Source: Spirosoma linguale DSM 74
GTDB lineage: Bacteria; Bacteroidota; Bacteroidia; Cytophagales; Spirosomataceae
Assembly (NCBI GenBank): GCA_000024525.1
Contig: CP001769.1
Location: forward strand, 4,931,001-4,995,000
Length of the DNA: 64,000 bases
Direction of reading: 5' to 3'
Made by a program: the position numbers and the translations under genes. The notes beneath the pieces are model-generated. The model was not told the origin of the DNA. It saw only the letters and a program-made list of their open reading frames with translations, and did no database searches. Below, piece after piece: positions 17,881 to 27,600 of the stretch; position 1 is the stretch's first letter, and the number at the start of each line of letters is the position of its first letter.

Positions 17881-19137
17881 ATGAATCCGCTAAGCCAGCG
17901 TATATCTGTTCTTGAACGGCTTTGGCAGGAATTCCGACGGCTGCCCGATGCCCGCCTGTGCCGTTGGTTATTTGTCCCCGACGAACACTGGTTTCTGACT
18001 TTGTTTCTGCAAAAACAGACCGGCCCGCAGGCGGTCTCCAACGATATTTTCATCACCCTCGATACACCCGTTCAGCACTGGCAGACCTTTTTCGAACAGG
18101 CACTGGCCGACCTTTCTGAACAGGTCGGCCACGATCTGCTCCTGCTGGCCGATCAGAACATTCGCATCCAGTGGCCCCCCGAAGCCAACGGGGTAAAGCA
18201 GGACCCGATCACCCGCTTTATCTCGTCTGTCAATCTGCTGGACACCCGGCTGCGTACCTATACCGATGGTCTGCTGGTGTTATGCCTGCTGCCCCAGGCC
18301 ACGGCCAGCAACATAGTGCTGGACCAGATGCTGACGGCCCTGCTGATGGGTGGCCTTTCGCCAACGGTTCGCATCCTGATTACGGATACCGTCGGTGCCG
18401 AACAACTGGCCACGTTACCCGGCCGGTTTCGAAAAGAGGTCTGCTCAAACCCCATTAATCTCCAGCTTCAGAAGGTCATTCACCAGGTAGCCGCGCTCGG
18501 TTCGCCTATGGCACCCGACGTGAAGTTCCGGCAGTGGCATGCCGAGCTGAGCACCGCCCTTACCCAGCGAAATTTGCCGGATGTACTGTATTTTGCTCGC
18601 AAGTGTGAGCTGATCTGCCAGCAGGAACGCTGGGCAGCTCTTGAGGGTAGCGTTCACTTGTCTGTCGCCCAGGCCTATAAAGATCACCGACGGCACGAGG
18701 ACGCACTGGATCGCTACAAACGGGTGATTGACCAAATGGAGCCTCTGTACGACGCGGGCGATGCGCTCGCCGGTCGAATCAGTCTGGTGGCCTGGCTGGG
18801 GGCTGGTGAGATCTATGAAACCACCCGACAGCGGCAACGGGCTATTAATGAGTATGAACTGGCCAGTAATAGGGCCGAACATCTGAAAGAGTGGTTACTG
18901 GCAATCGAGAGTCATCGTAGGCTGGCTCTGGCCTATGAACAGCATGGCCGGAGCCGCCTGTCCGAAGAGCATTACCTACGGCTGTTTACACTGGCCGAAC
19001 ACCTACCGCCCGAACAGCACGCGGTAGCCCGTTTGCCAGAGATAGGCAGACAGTACTGGCAGCGACAGCAAACGCCAGACAAAAGGCGAAAAGCCGATGA
19101 GTTATTAACCCAACTCCTCGGAAACAGACGGTGGTAA
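17881..19137 (+). CDS. TPR-containing adaptor-like protein between vgrG and rhs
   Basis: 418 residues. The N-terminal ~210 residues are not recognised (LCRWLFVPDEHWFLTLFLQ; DTRLRTYTDGLLVLCLLPQ). The C-terminal half has helical repeats of TPR type (SVAQAYKDHRRHEDALDRYK; LGAGEIYETTRQRQRAINEY; LAYEQHGRSRLSEEHYLRLF). In other T6SS loci the gene between vgrG and an effector usually encodes a loading adaptor or chaperone (Tap/DUF4123, Eag). This protein belongs to neither by eye but occupies that place, so a cargo-loading role is proposed by position only. The codon use resembles that of the T6SS core genes. Confidence 0.65.
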   Translation: MNPLSQRISVLERLWQEFRRLPDARLCRWLFVPDEHWFLTLFLQKQTGPQAVSNDIFITLDTPVQHWQTFFEQALADLSEQVGHDLLLLADQNIRIQWPPEANGVKQDPITRFISSVNLLDTRLRTYTDGLLVLCLLPQATASNIVLDQMLTALLMGGLSPTVRILITDTVGAEQLATLPGRFRKEVCSNPINLQLQKVIHQVAALGSPMAPDVKFRQWHAELSTALTQRNLPDVLYFARKCELICQQERWAALEGSVHLSVAQAYKDHRRHEDALDRYKRVIDQMEPLYDAGDALAGRISLVAWLGAGEIYETTRQRQRAINEYELASNRAEHLKEWLLAIESHRRLALAYEQHGRSRLSEEHYLRLFTLAEHLPPEQHAVARLPEIGRQYWQRQQTPDKRRKADELLTQLLGNRRW

Positions 19138-19178
19138 TTAGTTAATGGTTATTCGTTACTAGTTAATGGTCATTAGCT

Positions 19179-19221
19179 AATAACTCAATAACCAATAAGT
19201 CAATAACTCAATAACCAATAA
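19179..19221. repeat. Two 20-nt direct repeats of the AATAACCAAT family
   Basis: AATAACTCAATAACCAATAA occurs at 19179-19198 and again at 19202-19221, ending 2 nt before the RHS start codon. Related words (GTTAATGGTTATT) lie just upstream from 19141. The same vocabulary recurs at 24542-24660 and more weakly at about 2940-2975 and 3235-3260, so it is a dispersed intergenic repeat family of this genome. Confidence 0.85.
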
Positions 19222-19223
19222 CC

Positions 19224-22193
19224 ATGGAATCACCCGCGTTTCGGTCCGGTTTACGACGGTTACTTTACCCGGCCATTAACGGTGCGTCGCCTGCTGGTGA
19301 AGAAAACCCGGAACAGCTTGCCCTACTGCTGAATCGACTGGCCTTAACGCCCGACGATTGCCAGGTGCTGCCCTGGGAACGACGGACGTTCAATGGTCGC
19401 TTTGTCGATGTGGCATCGGGAGAAGTGCTGGTTGAGGAAGTCGACGTAGAGATTCCGGGGCCTGTTCCCTTCCGATGGAAACGGTTTTACCGCTCCCATA
19501 AATCAACAACCGGCTCTTTGGGTGGCGGGTGGCGTCACGCCTACGATTTTGCCCTGCTGGAAGACCAGGTCAGCGGTCGGGTGGTGGTCCGGTTGCCCGA
19601 TAATCGGGGTATACTGTTTCCACAACTGGCCAAAGGTGAGCAATATCTGAACCGAGCCGAAAAGCTTCAGCTTAACCACGACGATCACGGCTACCGGCTC
19701 CGGGGAGCCGACGGGCTGGGCTACCGTTTTGCCCGAAATCCGGGCGACAGTCTTTATCGGCTGATGGCGGTCGATAGCCCTCACTTTCCCCACCGTCTTC
19801 AGTTCAGTTATACCCGTGCGGGACATTTACGGCGCATAAGCGATGATTTTCAGCGCGTGATCGATGTAACTACCGATCCGCAGGGAACTATCATACGGCT
19901 GACCATCACGGCCCCCGACCAGTTACTTAAAGAGTTTACGTTGGTAGCCTACGGGTACGACGAAACCCATAACCTGACCGATGTGCATGTGGCGGGTAGC
20001 CGTACGGCTCAATACAGTTATCGCCAGAATCGACTCGTCCGGCTAACGGACCGTTTCAACCAAAATACATTTTTCACCTACGAAAAAATCGACAATACTT
20101 ACCGGTGCAACACGCTGAAATGGAGCGGAAGCCCGATTTCACTCCGCTTTGATTACCTGTCCGATGAAGGGCGAACGCTGGTTACGGACTCCGCCGACCG
20201 GGTCAGGCAATACACGCACGAAGCCGGAGCCGTTCAGCGGTTTATCAGCGAAGGGGGGCAACAACGTGTTTGGCTCTTTAACGAACACGGCGAACTGGAG
20301 AGTGAGCAGGATACGCTTGGTAACACCACGTTCTATACCTACGACCCAAAAGGCAATAGGATAGAGATAGATTGGCCAGACGGTGGACAGATGCGGATGC
20401 GCTATAACGACGACGGCCAGTTACTGGAACTGGTAGACCGGGTCAATGGCGTGTGGCTGTGGTCGTATACCGAAACCGGGCAACTCCTATCCTGCCTGAA
20501 TCCGGTTGGTGCCGAAACGACCTTTAGCTATAACCGGGACGGCTGGCTTCGCGAACGCAGAAACTTAAGAGAAGGCTGGACCCGCTGGGCTTACGATCCG
20601 TACGGTTACCCGGTAGAGGTAACAACGGAAACCGGCCGAAAAACGACATTATCGTTCAACGCCCTGGGGCAATTAATAAACTCGAACCCCGACCCGAGCA
20701 CGGCAACCAAACCCGTACCCGCAAACGAGCCGAAAGCCGTTTCTGAATACCAGCCGGTTTACACAAACGACGGTAAACTCATTGAGCTTCGGAGCAAAGA
20801 TAAACTCAGTTGGCGGTTCGTCCGGGATACCGCCGGGAGAGTGCGTGACTATTGCCGACCCGATGGCCGTTCAACCCGTTTTCACTACGATGCTGCCGGG
20901 CGTATGACCGAAGTACTGTTCTCCGACGGAAGCTGGCACCATTATACCTATCGCCCGGATGGCTGGCTGATGGAAGCCAGCACACCCACCACCCTGGTTC
21001 AGTTCGAGCGCGATCCGCTGGGGAAAATCATTACCGAAACAGCGGGTAATACCGTGGTGGAAACGGTGTACGACAAGGCCGGTAACCGAATAAATCTGCA
21101 ATCGTCAGCCCAGGCTACTGCGGCCTACACTTATGACAACCGCAGCCTACTGACCCGGCAACAACACGGACCGTGGCAACTCGAATTTACCCACGACCGC
21201 CAGGGGCGTTTGGCAGAGTGCCTTATGCCCGGCAGTTTGCGCAGTCGCTGGCAGTATGACCAGGGGCCATTGCCAACCAGTCATCAGCTCTTTTGGGGAA
21301 GCCGTCTGCAGGCCGCCCGTTCGCAAACCTACCAATGGCAGCAGAACCAAGTCACCCGGCTACAGGATTCGCGTTTCGGCACGGCCACGCTGCTTTATGA
21401 TTCAGCCAATGAACCGATAGAGGCCGTCGGCTCTGCCGGTGCCGGATGGGTCGACCGCTGGCTTCCGCAGCGGTCGCGCTATCAGCAGGTGTTACTGAAG
21501 CCAGCCGCCAGAGCCAGTGAAGTCGGCTGGCAGCTCATTCTGGCGGGACCGGCCCGATTTTATTACGATCCTGAGGGGTATCTGCGCGAAAAACAGATTG
21601 CCGGAAAGGTGTGGCAGTTCGTGTGGCATGAATCAGGCTGTTTACATCAGGTCATCTGTCCGGATGGCAGCGTGGTTGCGTTCGAATACGATGCCCTCGG
21701 GCGTCGCATCCAGAAAACTGTCAACGATTACAAGGTCTGCTGGGCGTGGGACGGCAACCGACTGCTGCACGAATGGCATGAGCGCACGGGCAGCGAACCG
21801 GTTCAACTTACCTGGTATACGGCGCGGGGAGCCGAAGCCACCATGCTTCAGGTGGGTAAAAACAGCTATAGCGTGGTCTGTAACTACCTGGGACAACCCC
21901 TGTCCATGCATGATGAGCAGGGCGATCCGGTATGGGAATGGCGCTGGTGTCTGTTCGGCAAAAAGCGCAGCCTAACCGGCCCCCAACGCTGGCATACCTT
22001 TCTGGGATATGGGCAGTTTGACGATCAGGAAGCCGGGTTAGTGTACAACAACTTCAGGTATTTCGACAGTGAAACCGGGCTGCCTATCAGTCCAGAATAT
22101 TCCAGCCCCGCCGGCTGGGTGCGATCTGGATGGGAGCCTCCTCATGCACCAGAATCGTTTCTTTCCGCTGGCCGATATATTCAAGTGTACTGA
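19224..22193 (+). CDS. RHS/YD-repeat protein lacking its C-terminal toxin
   Basis: 989 residues. The N-terminus has a DUF6531-like entry (PFRWKRFYRSHKSTTGSLGG, WRHAYDFAL), then many YD repeats (YTYDPKGNRIEIDWPDGG; HYDAAGRMTEVLFSDGSW; FEYDALGRRIQKTVNDYK) that would build an RHS cocoon. The core end is recognisable (YNNFRYFDSETGLPISP). In intact proteins this is followed by the self-cleavage motif (DPxGxxGG type) and a variable toxin. Here only about 25 residues follow, and they are read from the antisense of the tssK 3' end (overlap 22087-22193). The toxin and any immunity gene therefore appear to have been lost. A PAAR domain is not fused but encoded separately at 24178-24468. Confidence 0.88.
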   Translation: MESPAFRSGLRRLLYPAINGASPAGEENPEQLALLLNRLALTPDDCQVLPWERRTFNGRFVDVASGEVLVEEVDVEIPGPVPFRWKRFYRSHKSTTGSLGGGWRHAYDFALLEDQVSGRVVVRLPDNRGILFPQLAKGEQYLNRAEKLQLNHDDHGYRLRGADGLGYRFARNPGDSLYRLMAVDSPHFPHRLQFSYTRAGHLRRISDDFQRVIDVTTDPQGTIIRLTITAPDQLLKEFTLVAYGYDETHNLTDVHVAGSRTAQYSYRQNRLVRLTDRFNQNTFFTYEKIDNTYRCNTLKWSGSPISLRFDYLSDEGRTLVTDSADRVRQYTHEAGAVQRFISEGGQQRVWLFNEHGELESEQDTLGNTTFYTYDPKGNRIEIDWPDGGQMRMRYNDDGQLLELVDRVNGVWLWSYTETGQLLSCLNPVGAETTFSYNRDGWLRERRNLREGWTRWAYDPYGYPVEVTTETGRKTTLSFNALGQLINSNPDPSTATKPVPANEPKAVSEYQPVYTNDGKLIELRSKDKLSWRFVRDTAGRVRDYCRPDGRSTRFHYDAAGRMTEVLFSDGSWHHYTYRPDGWLMEASTPTTLVQFERDPLGKIITETAGNTVVETVYDKAGNRINLQSSAQATAAYTYDNRSLLTRQQHGPWQLEFTHDRQGRLAECLMPGSLRSRWQYDQGPLPTSHQLFWGSRLQAARSQTYQWQQNQVTRLQDSRFGTATLLYDSANEPIEAVGSAGAGWVDRWLPQRSRYQQVLLKPAARASEVGWQLILAGPARFYYDPEGYLREKQIAGKVWQFVWHESGCLHQVICPDGSVVAFEYDALGRRIQKTVNDYKVCWAWDGNRLLHEWHERTGSEPVQLTWYTARGAEATMLQVGKNSYSVVCNYLGQPLSMHDEQGDPVWEWRWCLFGKKRSLTGPQRWHTFLGYGQFDDQEAGLVYNNFRYFDSETGLPISPEYSSPAGWVRSGWEPPHAPESFLSAGRYIQVY

Positions 22194-23241
22194 GCTTATT
22201 CCAGAGTTTGGTGAAAACGCTCAGAAATTGCTCGATGGCGTTCATGGCAACCCCAATCTGGTTGTGGTTGTAATCGTGTTCAAGCAAGCGCAACAGGAGT
22301 TCTTCGAACTGGCCCGGCGTTACGTTTGTCCATTCGAAGAAATAATGCAGCAGTTCTTCTTTCTGCCGACTTGGCATACAGTACAATCCGGTATAGATAA
22401 TACTCGTCAGATTGGCAAAGTAGCCCACCAGAACCACCGGCGGGTGCTGATGGTCCATGTTGCGGTAATCGAAAAAGACAGTTCCTAAATAATCCAGTAC
22501 CCGGTTGCACAGATGCTGAACATGACGGGCAATATCGGATGGCTGCTGCTGCTCGAAAACCTTGCGGATGATCTTGAACGAACTCACCTGAATCTCGTTC
22601 AGCCCCCAGCCAAAGTTTTTGTAATACTGAATCAGGCGCGGATGGCTGGAAATTGACGCACAGGGCGGAATGTACTGGCTGTCGATAATGTAATGCCCTT
22701 CGTGATAGATCGCTTTCCCGATAATCAGGTGGTGCTGGCCCAACTCATCCGCATTGACGTGCTGAGAGGCAACGACCATCAACTCATAGCCATATTCGGT
22801 ATAGGGATGCCGTAGCGGTGACTCTTCGGGATTGGGATTGCCGACTGGCACTTTCTCGAACGGATTTACGGCCAGCACAATATCATACCCAACGGGCTGC
22901 TGGCTTTCCGTTTGTTGAGTAATGGCAAACGAAGCCGTCAACACCGTAAATTTCAGCACATCCGGATTAATGGCGATACGACAGCCACCCTGCGTGATGG
23001 CGTTGCAGCGAAACAGACGGACTTCGACATAATTGCCGTTTTTTTCGAGCAGGTCGAACTCATGGGCTACCGACGTGCCGCGCACCGGTGGTAATAAACC
23101 GTAGTTGTAGCTGGTCAGGAACAGCGATACCGAATCGCGGACCAAATCCTGAATCTGATGATCGGTGTCAACAAAATGCTGCTGCGACAGCTTCATGCCA
23201 TCGACCCAGTTTACCGGCAGGTGATTTTTAGGGAATAACAT
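22087..23241 (-). CDS. tssK: T6SS baseplate protein TssK
   Basis: 384 residues. TssK links the baseplate to the membrane complex. The N-terminus fits the family (FPKNHLPVNWVDGMKLSQQHF), followed by a shell-like β domain (EFDLLEKNGNYVEVRLFRC) and a mainly helical C-terminal half (CNRVLDYLGTVFFDYR; YDHNQIGVAMNAIEQFLSVF). It starts 6 nt after tssN. Its last 107 bp overlap the RHS reading frame on the opposite strand; the TssK C-terminus looks intact, so the RHS gene is the one that was altered. Confidence 0.88.
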   Translation of the reverse strand: MLFPKNHLPVNWVDGMKLSQQHFVDTDHQIQDLVRDSVSLFLTSYNYGLLPPVRGTSVAHEFDLLEKNGNYVEVRLFRCNAITQGGCRIAINPDVLKFTVLTASFAITQQTESQQPVGYDIVLAVNPFEKVPVGNPNPEESPLRHPYTEYGYELMVVASQHVNADELGQHHLIIGKAIYHEGHYIIDSQYIPPCASISSHPRLIQYYKNFGWGLNEIQVSSFKIIRKVFEQQQPSDIARHVQHLCNRVLDYLGTVFFDYRNMDHQHPPVVLVGYFANLTSIIYTGLYCMPSRQKEELLHYFFEWTNVTPGQFEELLLRLLEHDYNHNQIGVAMNAIEQFLSVFTKLWNKLSTLEYIGQRKETILVHEEAPIQIAPSRRGWNILD

Positions 23242-23247
23242 AGGCTG

Positions 23248-24126
23248 TTAGGCAAATTCTTCCACCCGCTTGGCCACAATCAGGTGGTTTTCGCTAAGGT
23301 TATTCTCGGCTATTGTTTTTTCAAAATCAATATAATTCCGCAACCGGAAAAGGGACGGCTTGATACTGTAAAACGACCAGCCATACTCATGAGCCGACTC
23401 ATCGAACGTTTTGATCGGGTCGTTGGGAAATTTGATATTGTAATCGTCGATAAGTTTCTGAAACCACGTCCCGAAAGCCATATTACCCGTTGAGCGGGCC
23501 TTAACTTTAATGGGTGGCTCCTTCCGGCCGGGGTGTTTATGAATCTGAACCTCCAGCAGGGTAAGCCGAAAATAATCGACTTCGTCCATGTCCACTTCTT
23601 CCGCATTTCGCGGGTAATACCAAAGTTTATAAATCTCGCTGGGAACGGCTACCAGCGCATTAAACGTGTACGCGAACAGGATAGGCAGGATAAACGGAAG
23701 CAGGCTGGTTGCGGCCCAGAGATCATAGGGAACAACACCGTATAAAAAGCTGCTTAGATAATGAAATACTGGAGTAAACAGCGCAGCACCGAAACAGATG
23801 ATACTACCCGCCAGCAGAATGATAAAAGCTGGTTTTGTAACAAAGGCCGGTCCCATATCGACCAGCATCCGGCTCAAAAAAAGAACGCCCAGTACAAGGC
23901 TGACCACCTGCACCACGATGTAGCCTACCGGAATAAAATCCAGGCCAATCAGCCCAAATAAACTGGGGAGCGTGAGAATTAAAGCGCCGATCAGGATCGT
24001 TAACAGCAGCCGTCGGTTCGCCATCAACTCGTTCTGCCGGTTAATCCATATGGCCCAGGCAGTCATGCCTACAGCGATAAGCAATAAGATAATGTAATTG
24101 ATGATAAAAGGCGATGTGACGTTCAT
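23248..24126 (-). CDS. tssN: T6SSiii multi-pass membrane protein TssN
   Basis: 292 residues. Five hydrophobic helices can be seen in the first ~165 residues (IINYIILLLIAVGMTAWAIW; LLLTILIGALILTLPSLFGL; YIVVQVVSLVLGVLFL; PAFIILLAGSIICFGAALF; LLPFILPILFAYTFNALVAV), then a soluble cytoplasmic domain of about 125 residues (VDYFRLTLLEVQIHK; FGTWFQKLIDDYNIKFPND). This is the topology of TssN, a T6SSiii-specific inner-membrane protein. It lies between PAAR (51-bp gap) and tssK (6-bp gap). Confidence 0.86.
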   Translation of the reverse strand: MNVTSPFIINYIILLLIAVGMTAWAIWINRQNELMANRRLLLTILIGALILTLPSLFGLIGLDFIPVGYIVVQVVSLVLGVLFLSRMLVDMGPAFVTKPAFIILLAGSIICFGAALFTPVFHYLSSFLYGVVPYDLWAATSLLPFILPILFAYTFNALVAVPSEIYKLWYYPRNAEEVDMDEVDYFRLTLLEVQIHKHPGRKEPPIKVKARSTGNMAFGTWFQKLIDDYNIKFPNDPIKTFDESAHEYGWSFYSIKPSLFRLRNYIDFEKTIAENNLSENHLIVAKRVEEFA

Positions 24127-24177
24127 TAGGAAGTAGGTAGTCCGGGGTGCATCCGCTCAGTTTTTCGTTCGGCTCAG

Positions 24178-24468
24178 TCAACCATTAATCATAACGGTTG
24201 GAAAACCGAGCACAATAGTACCGCCATGGCCGGTCGAATCACCAATTCGGGCTGCCGGTGCCCCACCAATAAGTACCGTTGCAGAGCCTTTAACGATTGT
24301 ATCGGGTGGTCCGACGCACACCAGTGAATCGCCAACACGAGCAGCTGGCAAGCCCCCGATCATCACCGTCGGGCAACCGGGCCCCACTATGGGGCCGCCC
24401 ACATGCGGTACGGGCCCCGTCGTCATCGGACAGGTGTGCATATCGGTTAAACGGGCGGCTGGAGGCAT
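24178..24468 (-). CDS. PAAR-domain spike tip protein
   Basis: 96 residues made almost entirely of a PAAR domain: MPPAARLTDMHTCPM, GLPAARVGDSLVCVG and GAPAARIGDSTGHGG, with HTCP, C and H residues placed for zinc binding at the tip. PAAR proteins cap the VgrG needle and often carry cargo. There is no extension, so an effector would have to bind non-covalently. It is the first gene of the PAAR-tssN-tssK unit. Confidence 0.93.
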   Translation of the reverse strand: MPPAARLTDMHTCPMTTGPVPHVGGPIVGPGCPTVMIGGLPAARVGDSLVCVGPPDTIVKGSATVLIGGAPAARIGDSTGHGGTIVLGFPTVMING

Positions 24469-24541
24469 AGAAGAACGATTTGATTACAAGCCAATTTAAC
24501 AAACATATGCCAATTCTAATACGACACCTATTTTTTCTAAC

Positions 24542-24660
24542 AAGCGGTATGGGTTAATGGTGATTGGTGATTGGTTATTAGGTGATTGAGTTATTAGTCA
24601 AAAGGGCTGTACAATAACCATTAACCTAATAACCAATCACTCAATAACCAATCACCGCTT
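24542..24660. repeat. Imperfect inverted repeat built of AATAACCAATCA words
   Basis: The spacer between the PAAR gene and the 3' end of the giant T9SS protein contains GATTGGTTATT-type words on the left half (24552-24597) and their complements on the right half (24612-24655), with outer ends AAGCGGT (24542-24548) and ACCGCTT (24654-24660). It can fold as a long imperfect hairpin downstream of the T9SS gene and may act in 3'-end formation. The same words appear before the RHS gene. Confidence 0.75.
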
Positions 24661-27600
24661 ACCTTTTTAAAATCTTACGCACCGTTGTTTTATTCCCGAT
24701 AGTGATATGCAGCAGATACGTTCCGGCAGATACCTTGTCCAAAGGAAGGCTTGTCTGCTTTTGCCGGGTCAACAACTGCTCGGCTACGTGTCCGTCGAAA
24801 CCAATCAGCTGTAACTGGGCAGGTTCTTTTTGCAGCGGAAGATCAATATCAACCGTAACCACTTCATCGGCCGGAACCGGATATACCTTCACCGAATTCC
24901 CAAAAGGATCGGCTTCGGCCAGCAAGACATCAACCCGAATGGTGGTGGTATCGACGCCTTCAACTCTACCGACACCGCAGCCATTCGAAACCGACCACAG
25001 CTTGTAGGTCGTCGTGGCAGTGGGTGAAACACTCACCGGGAACAGATTTTTCGTTGCCGAGACAGACCTACCCTCCGAACCAGCCGTGTACGAAACACTC
25101 CAGGGCGCATCACCGGATAAGGTAAACAGCAGGTCGGTACTTTCTCCCTTATAAATTAACCTCTTGCTCGCACTGAACGACGCCGTTGGCAAGGCCTTAA
25201 CCGTCAGCAAGGTTGGGCTTCGGATACCCGGAACGGCATAGGGGGCGTTTGTGGCACTCACCCGAATGTAATAAAGTCCGGCAGCCACCGTATTGGGGAT
25301 GGTCGTTACAATCGTGTTTCCCTGTAGTAAGCCGTTGGCAATGGGCGTGTACCGGCGGCTCAGCGAATCGCCGGTTGCTCCGGCAATCTCGACCACGAAG
25401 GTGTTAGCATCCGTAAACTTGCCGGATGTCGAAAATGGTACGGTCAGTAAGGTTCCCGTACAGATGGATGATGACCCCAGCACACCGGTTAGAACAGAAG
25501 GCACTTGCACGGATACCGTGGCAACACCGCTTACCGTACCATTACCGCAGGCATTAGTAACACTCACGACAGAATAACTGGTTGTGGTGCTGGGCGTAAC
25601 GGTTATTTTGCTGACGGTAATGTCAGAACTGACGCTTGTTTCGGCCGTACCAACGGCTCCGTCAGACATGACATAGCTGTAAGGCCCTGTTCCGGTGAGC
25701 GTCAGCGAAAGAATCGCTGAATTACCCAGGCTAACGGCTGTCGTTCCTTCCAGCCGGGCAGTGGGTAATGCGTTGATGGTAACCTTGATTTCTGATTTAC
25801 GGCTTTCGCAACCCAGCGAGTTCAATTGACTGACAGAATAGCTGGCACCTGCTGTTACAACGGTGGTAGGCGGAGTGGGAGCCACTGTGGTAACGGCCCC
25901 GGCCGGGCTATACCAGCGTAAGCTGCTTCCGGTTGCCTGTAACGGCTTGGCAACGGCATTCTGGCAGTATGCAACAGGCGTCACAACCGTTGGTGGTGGC
26001 GTCACGTTGACCGTATAAACCATGGTTGCTTTGGCACTGGTACACCCGCTGACGGTTTGGCTTACCTTGTAGATATACGTCTGGTTCACATCAACCTTCG
26101 TTACTGGTGTAGGGACCGGAATCGGGCTATCGCTACTATCGAACCACTGCAGGGCTATTCCAACGGCAGTAAGTGGCTGGGTCGGCGCATCCTGACAAAC
26201 GTTTATATTGGCAACGGTTGGTGGAAGCGGTAGCGCATTGACCACGCCCTGAACCAACGCCCGTGGGCTCTCGCACTGGTTGACGGTCTGGCTGACGTAG
26301 TACGAATAGGGTCCGGCCTGAACTGTCGATACAGTTACCGAATTACCGATACTATTTGCGGAGGTTGCATCGGCATACCATTTTAGATTCTGACCGGCCG
26401 CTTGCAGCACAACAGGAACGCTATTCTGACAGACGGGCGCCAGTGGCGTAACGGACGGAGCAGCGGGTGTTGCCTGAACGACAACCAGCAGGAGGCTTCG
26501 GGTACTTTCGCAACCATTGGCATCTGTCTGGCTGACAAAGTATGTATTGACACCGCTACTCGTCGTAACCGGCACCGGAGCAACGCTGGATGCGGTTCCG
26601 CCGGTCTGGGCAGTGTACCAGTTTAACGTGCTGCCAGTATTGGCCAGCGCAGACAAGGGAACGGCAGTAGCACCCTGACAGTAACTGACCGACGCCGTTG
26701 TGGGCGACGTTGGCAATGCATTAATCTTCACCGTTACGGATGCCCGGTTACTCTCACAACCGGTGATGTCTGTCTGGCTGACATAATACACCACGGTACC
26801 AGCACTACTGGTTGCCGGAATGGGTGCCACCGATGATCCCGATCCACCCGTTTGCGCCGTGTACCAGTTCAGGGTTCCCCCCGGCGACGGAATCGCGACT
26901 AACTGACTGGCGGTAGTACCCTGACAAAAGGCCGGAGATACCCCTACCGTAGGAGCGGGTGGGGCCGACTTAATCGTTACGGTTACGGTGGCGCGTGGTC
27001 CTTCGCACCCGTTCATACTTTGACTCACGTAATAGAGGACAGTACCCGTACCGGTCAATGCCGGCGTGGGTGGCGTTAGCGAGGAGTTTCCGCCTGTTGG
27101 GGTGGTGTACCAGTTTAGTACGCCACCCGGCGACGCCGTAGCCGACACGGGCGTAGCAGCCCCACCCTGGCAGTAGAGTTGCCCGCTGCCAACCGATGGG
27201 GCCGTCGGCGTTCCCTGAATGAGTACCACAATGGGAGCCTTTGGCCCTTCACACCCGTTCATACTTTGACTCACGTAGTACGTAAATATGCCGGTGGTGG
27301 TCGTTGACGGCGTGGGCGCTACGGTCGAAGCAACACTGCCGGGCGATGAGCTGTACCAGTTCAGCGTAGCACCGTTTGTCGGCGTAGCGGTTAGCGCTAC
27401 AGCCGTAGTGCCCTGGCAATAGACTATGGGGGTCGCACTGACACCCGGAGCAACGGGCAGCCCCCTGACAACAACGGTAATGGCCGTGCGGGAACCTTCA
27501 CAACCGTTTACCGTCTGACTAACATAGTACATCAACGTACCTTCCTGATTTGTAGGCGGCAAGGGGGCGGTAGCCGTTGAAACACCCCCCGATTGACTGG

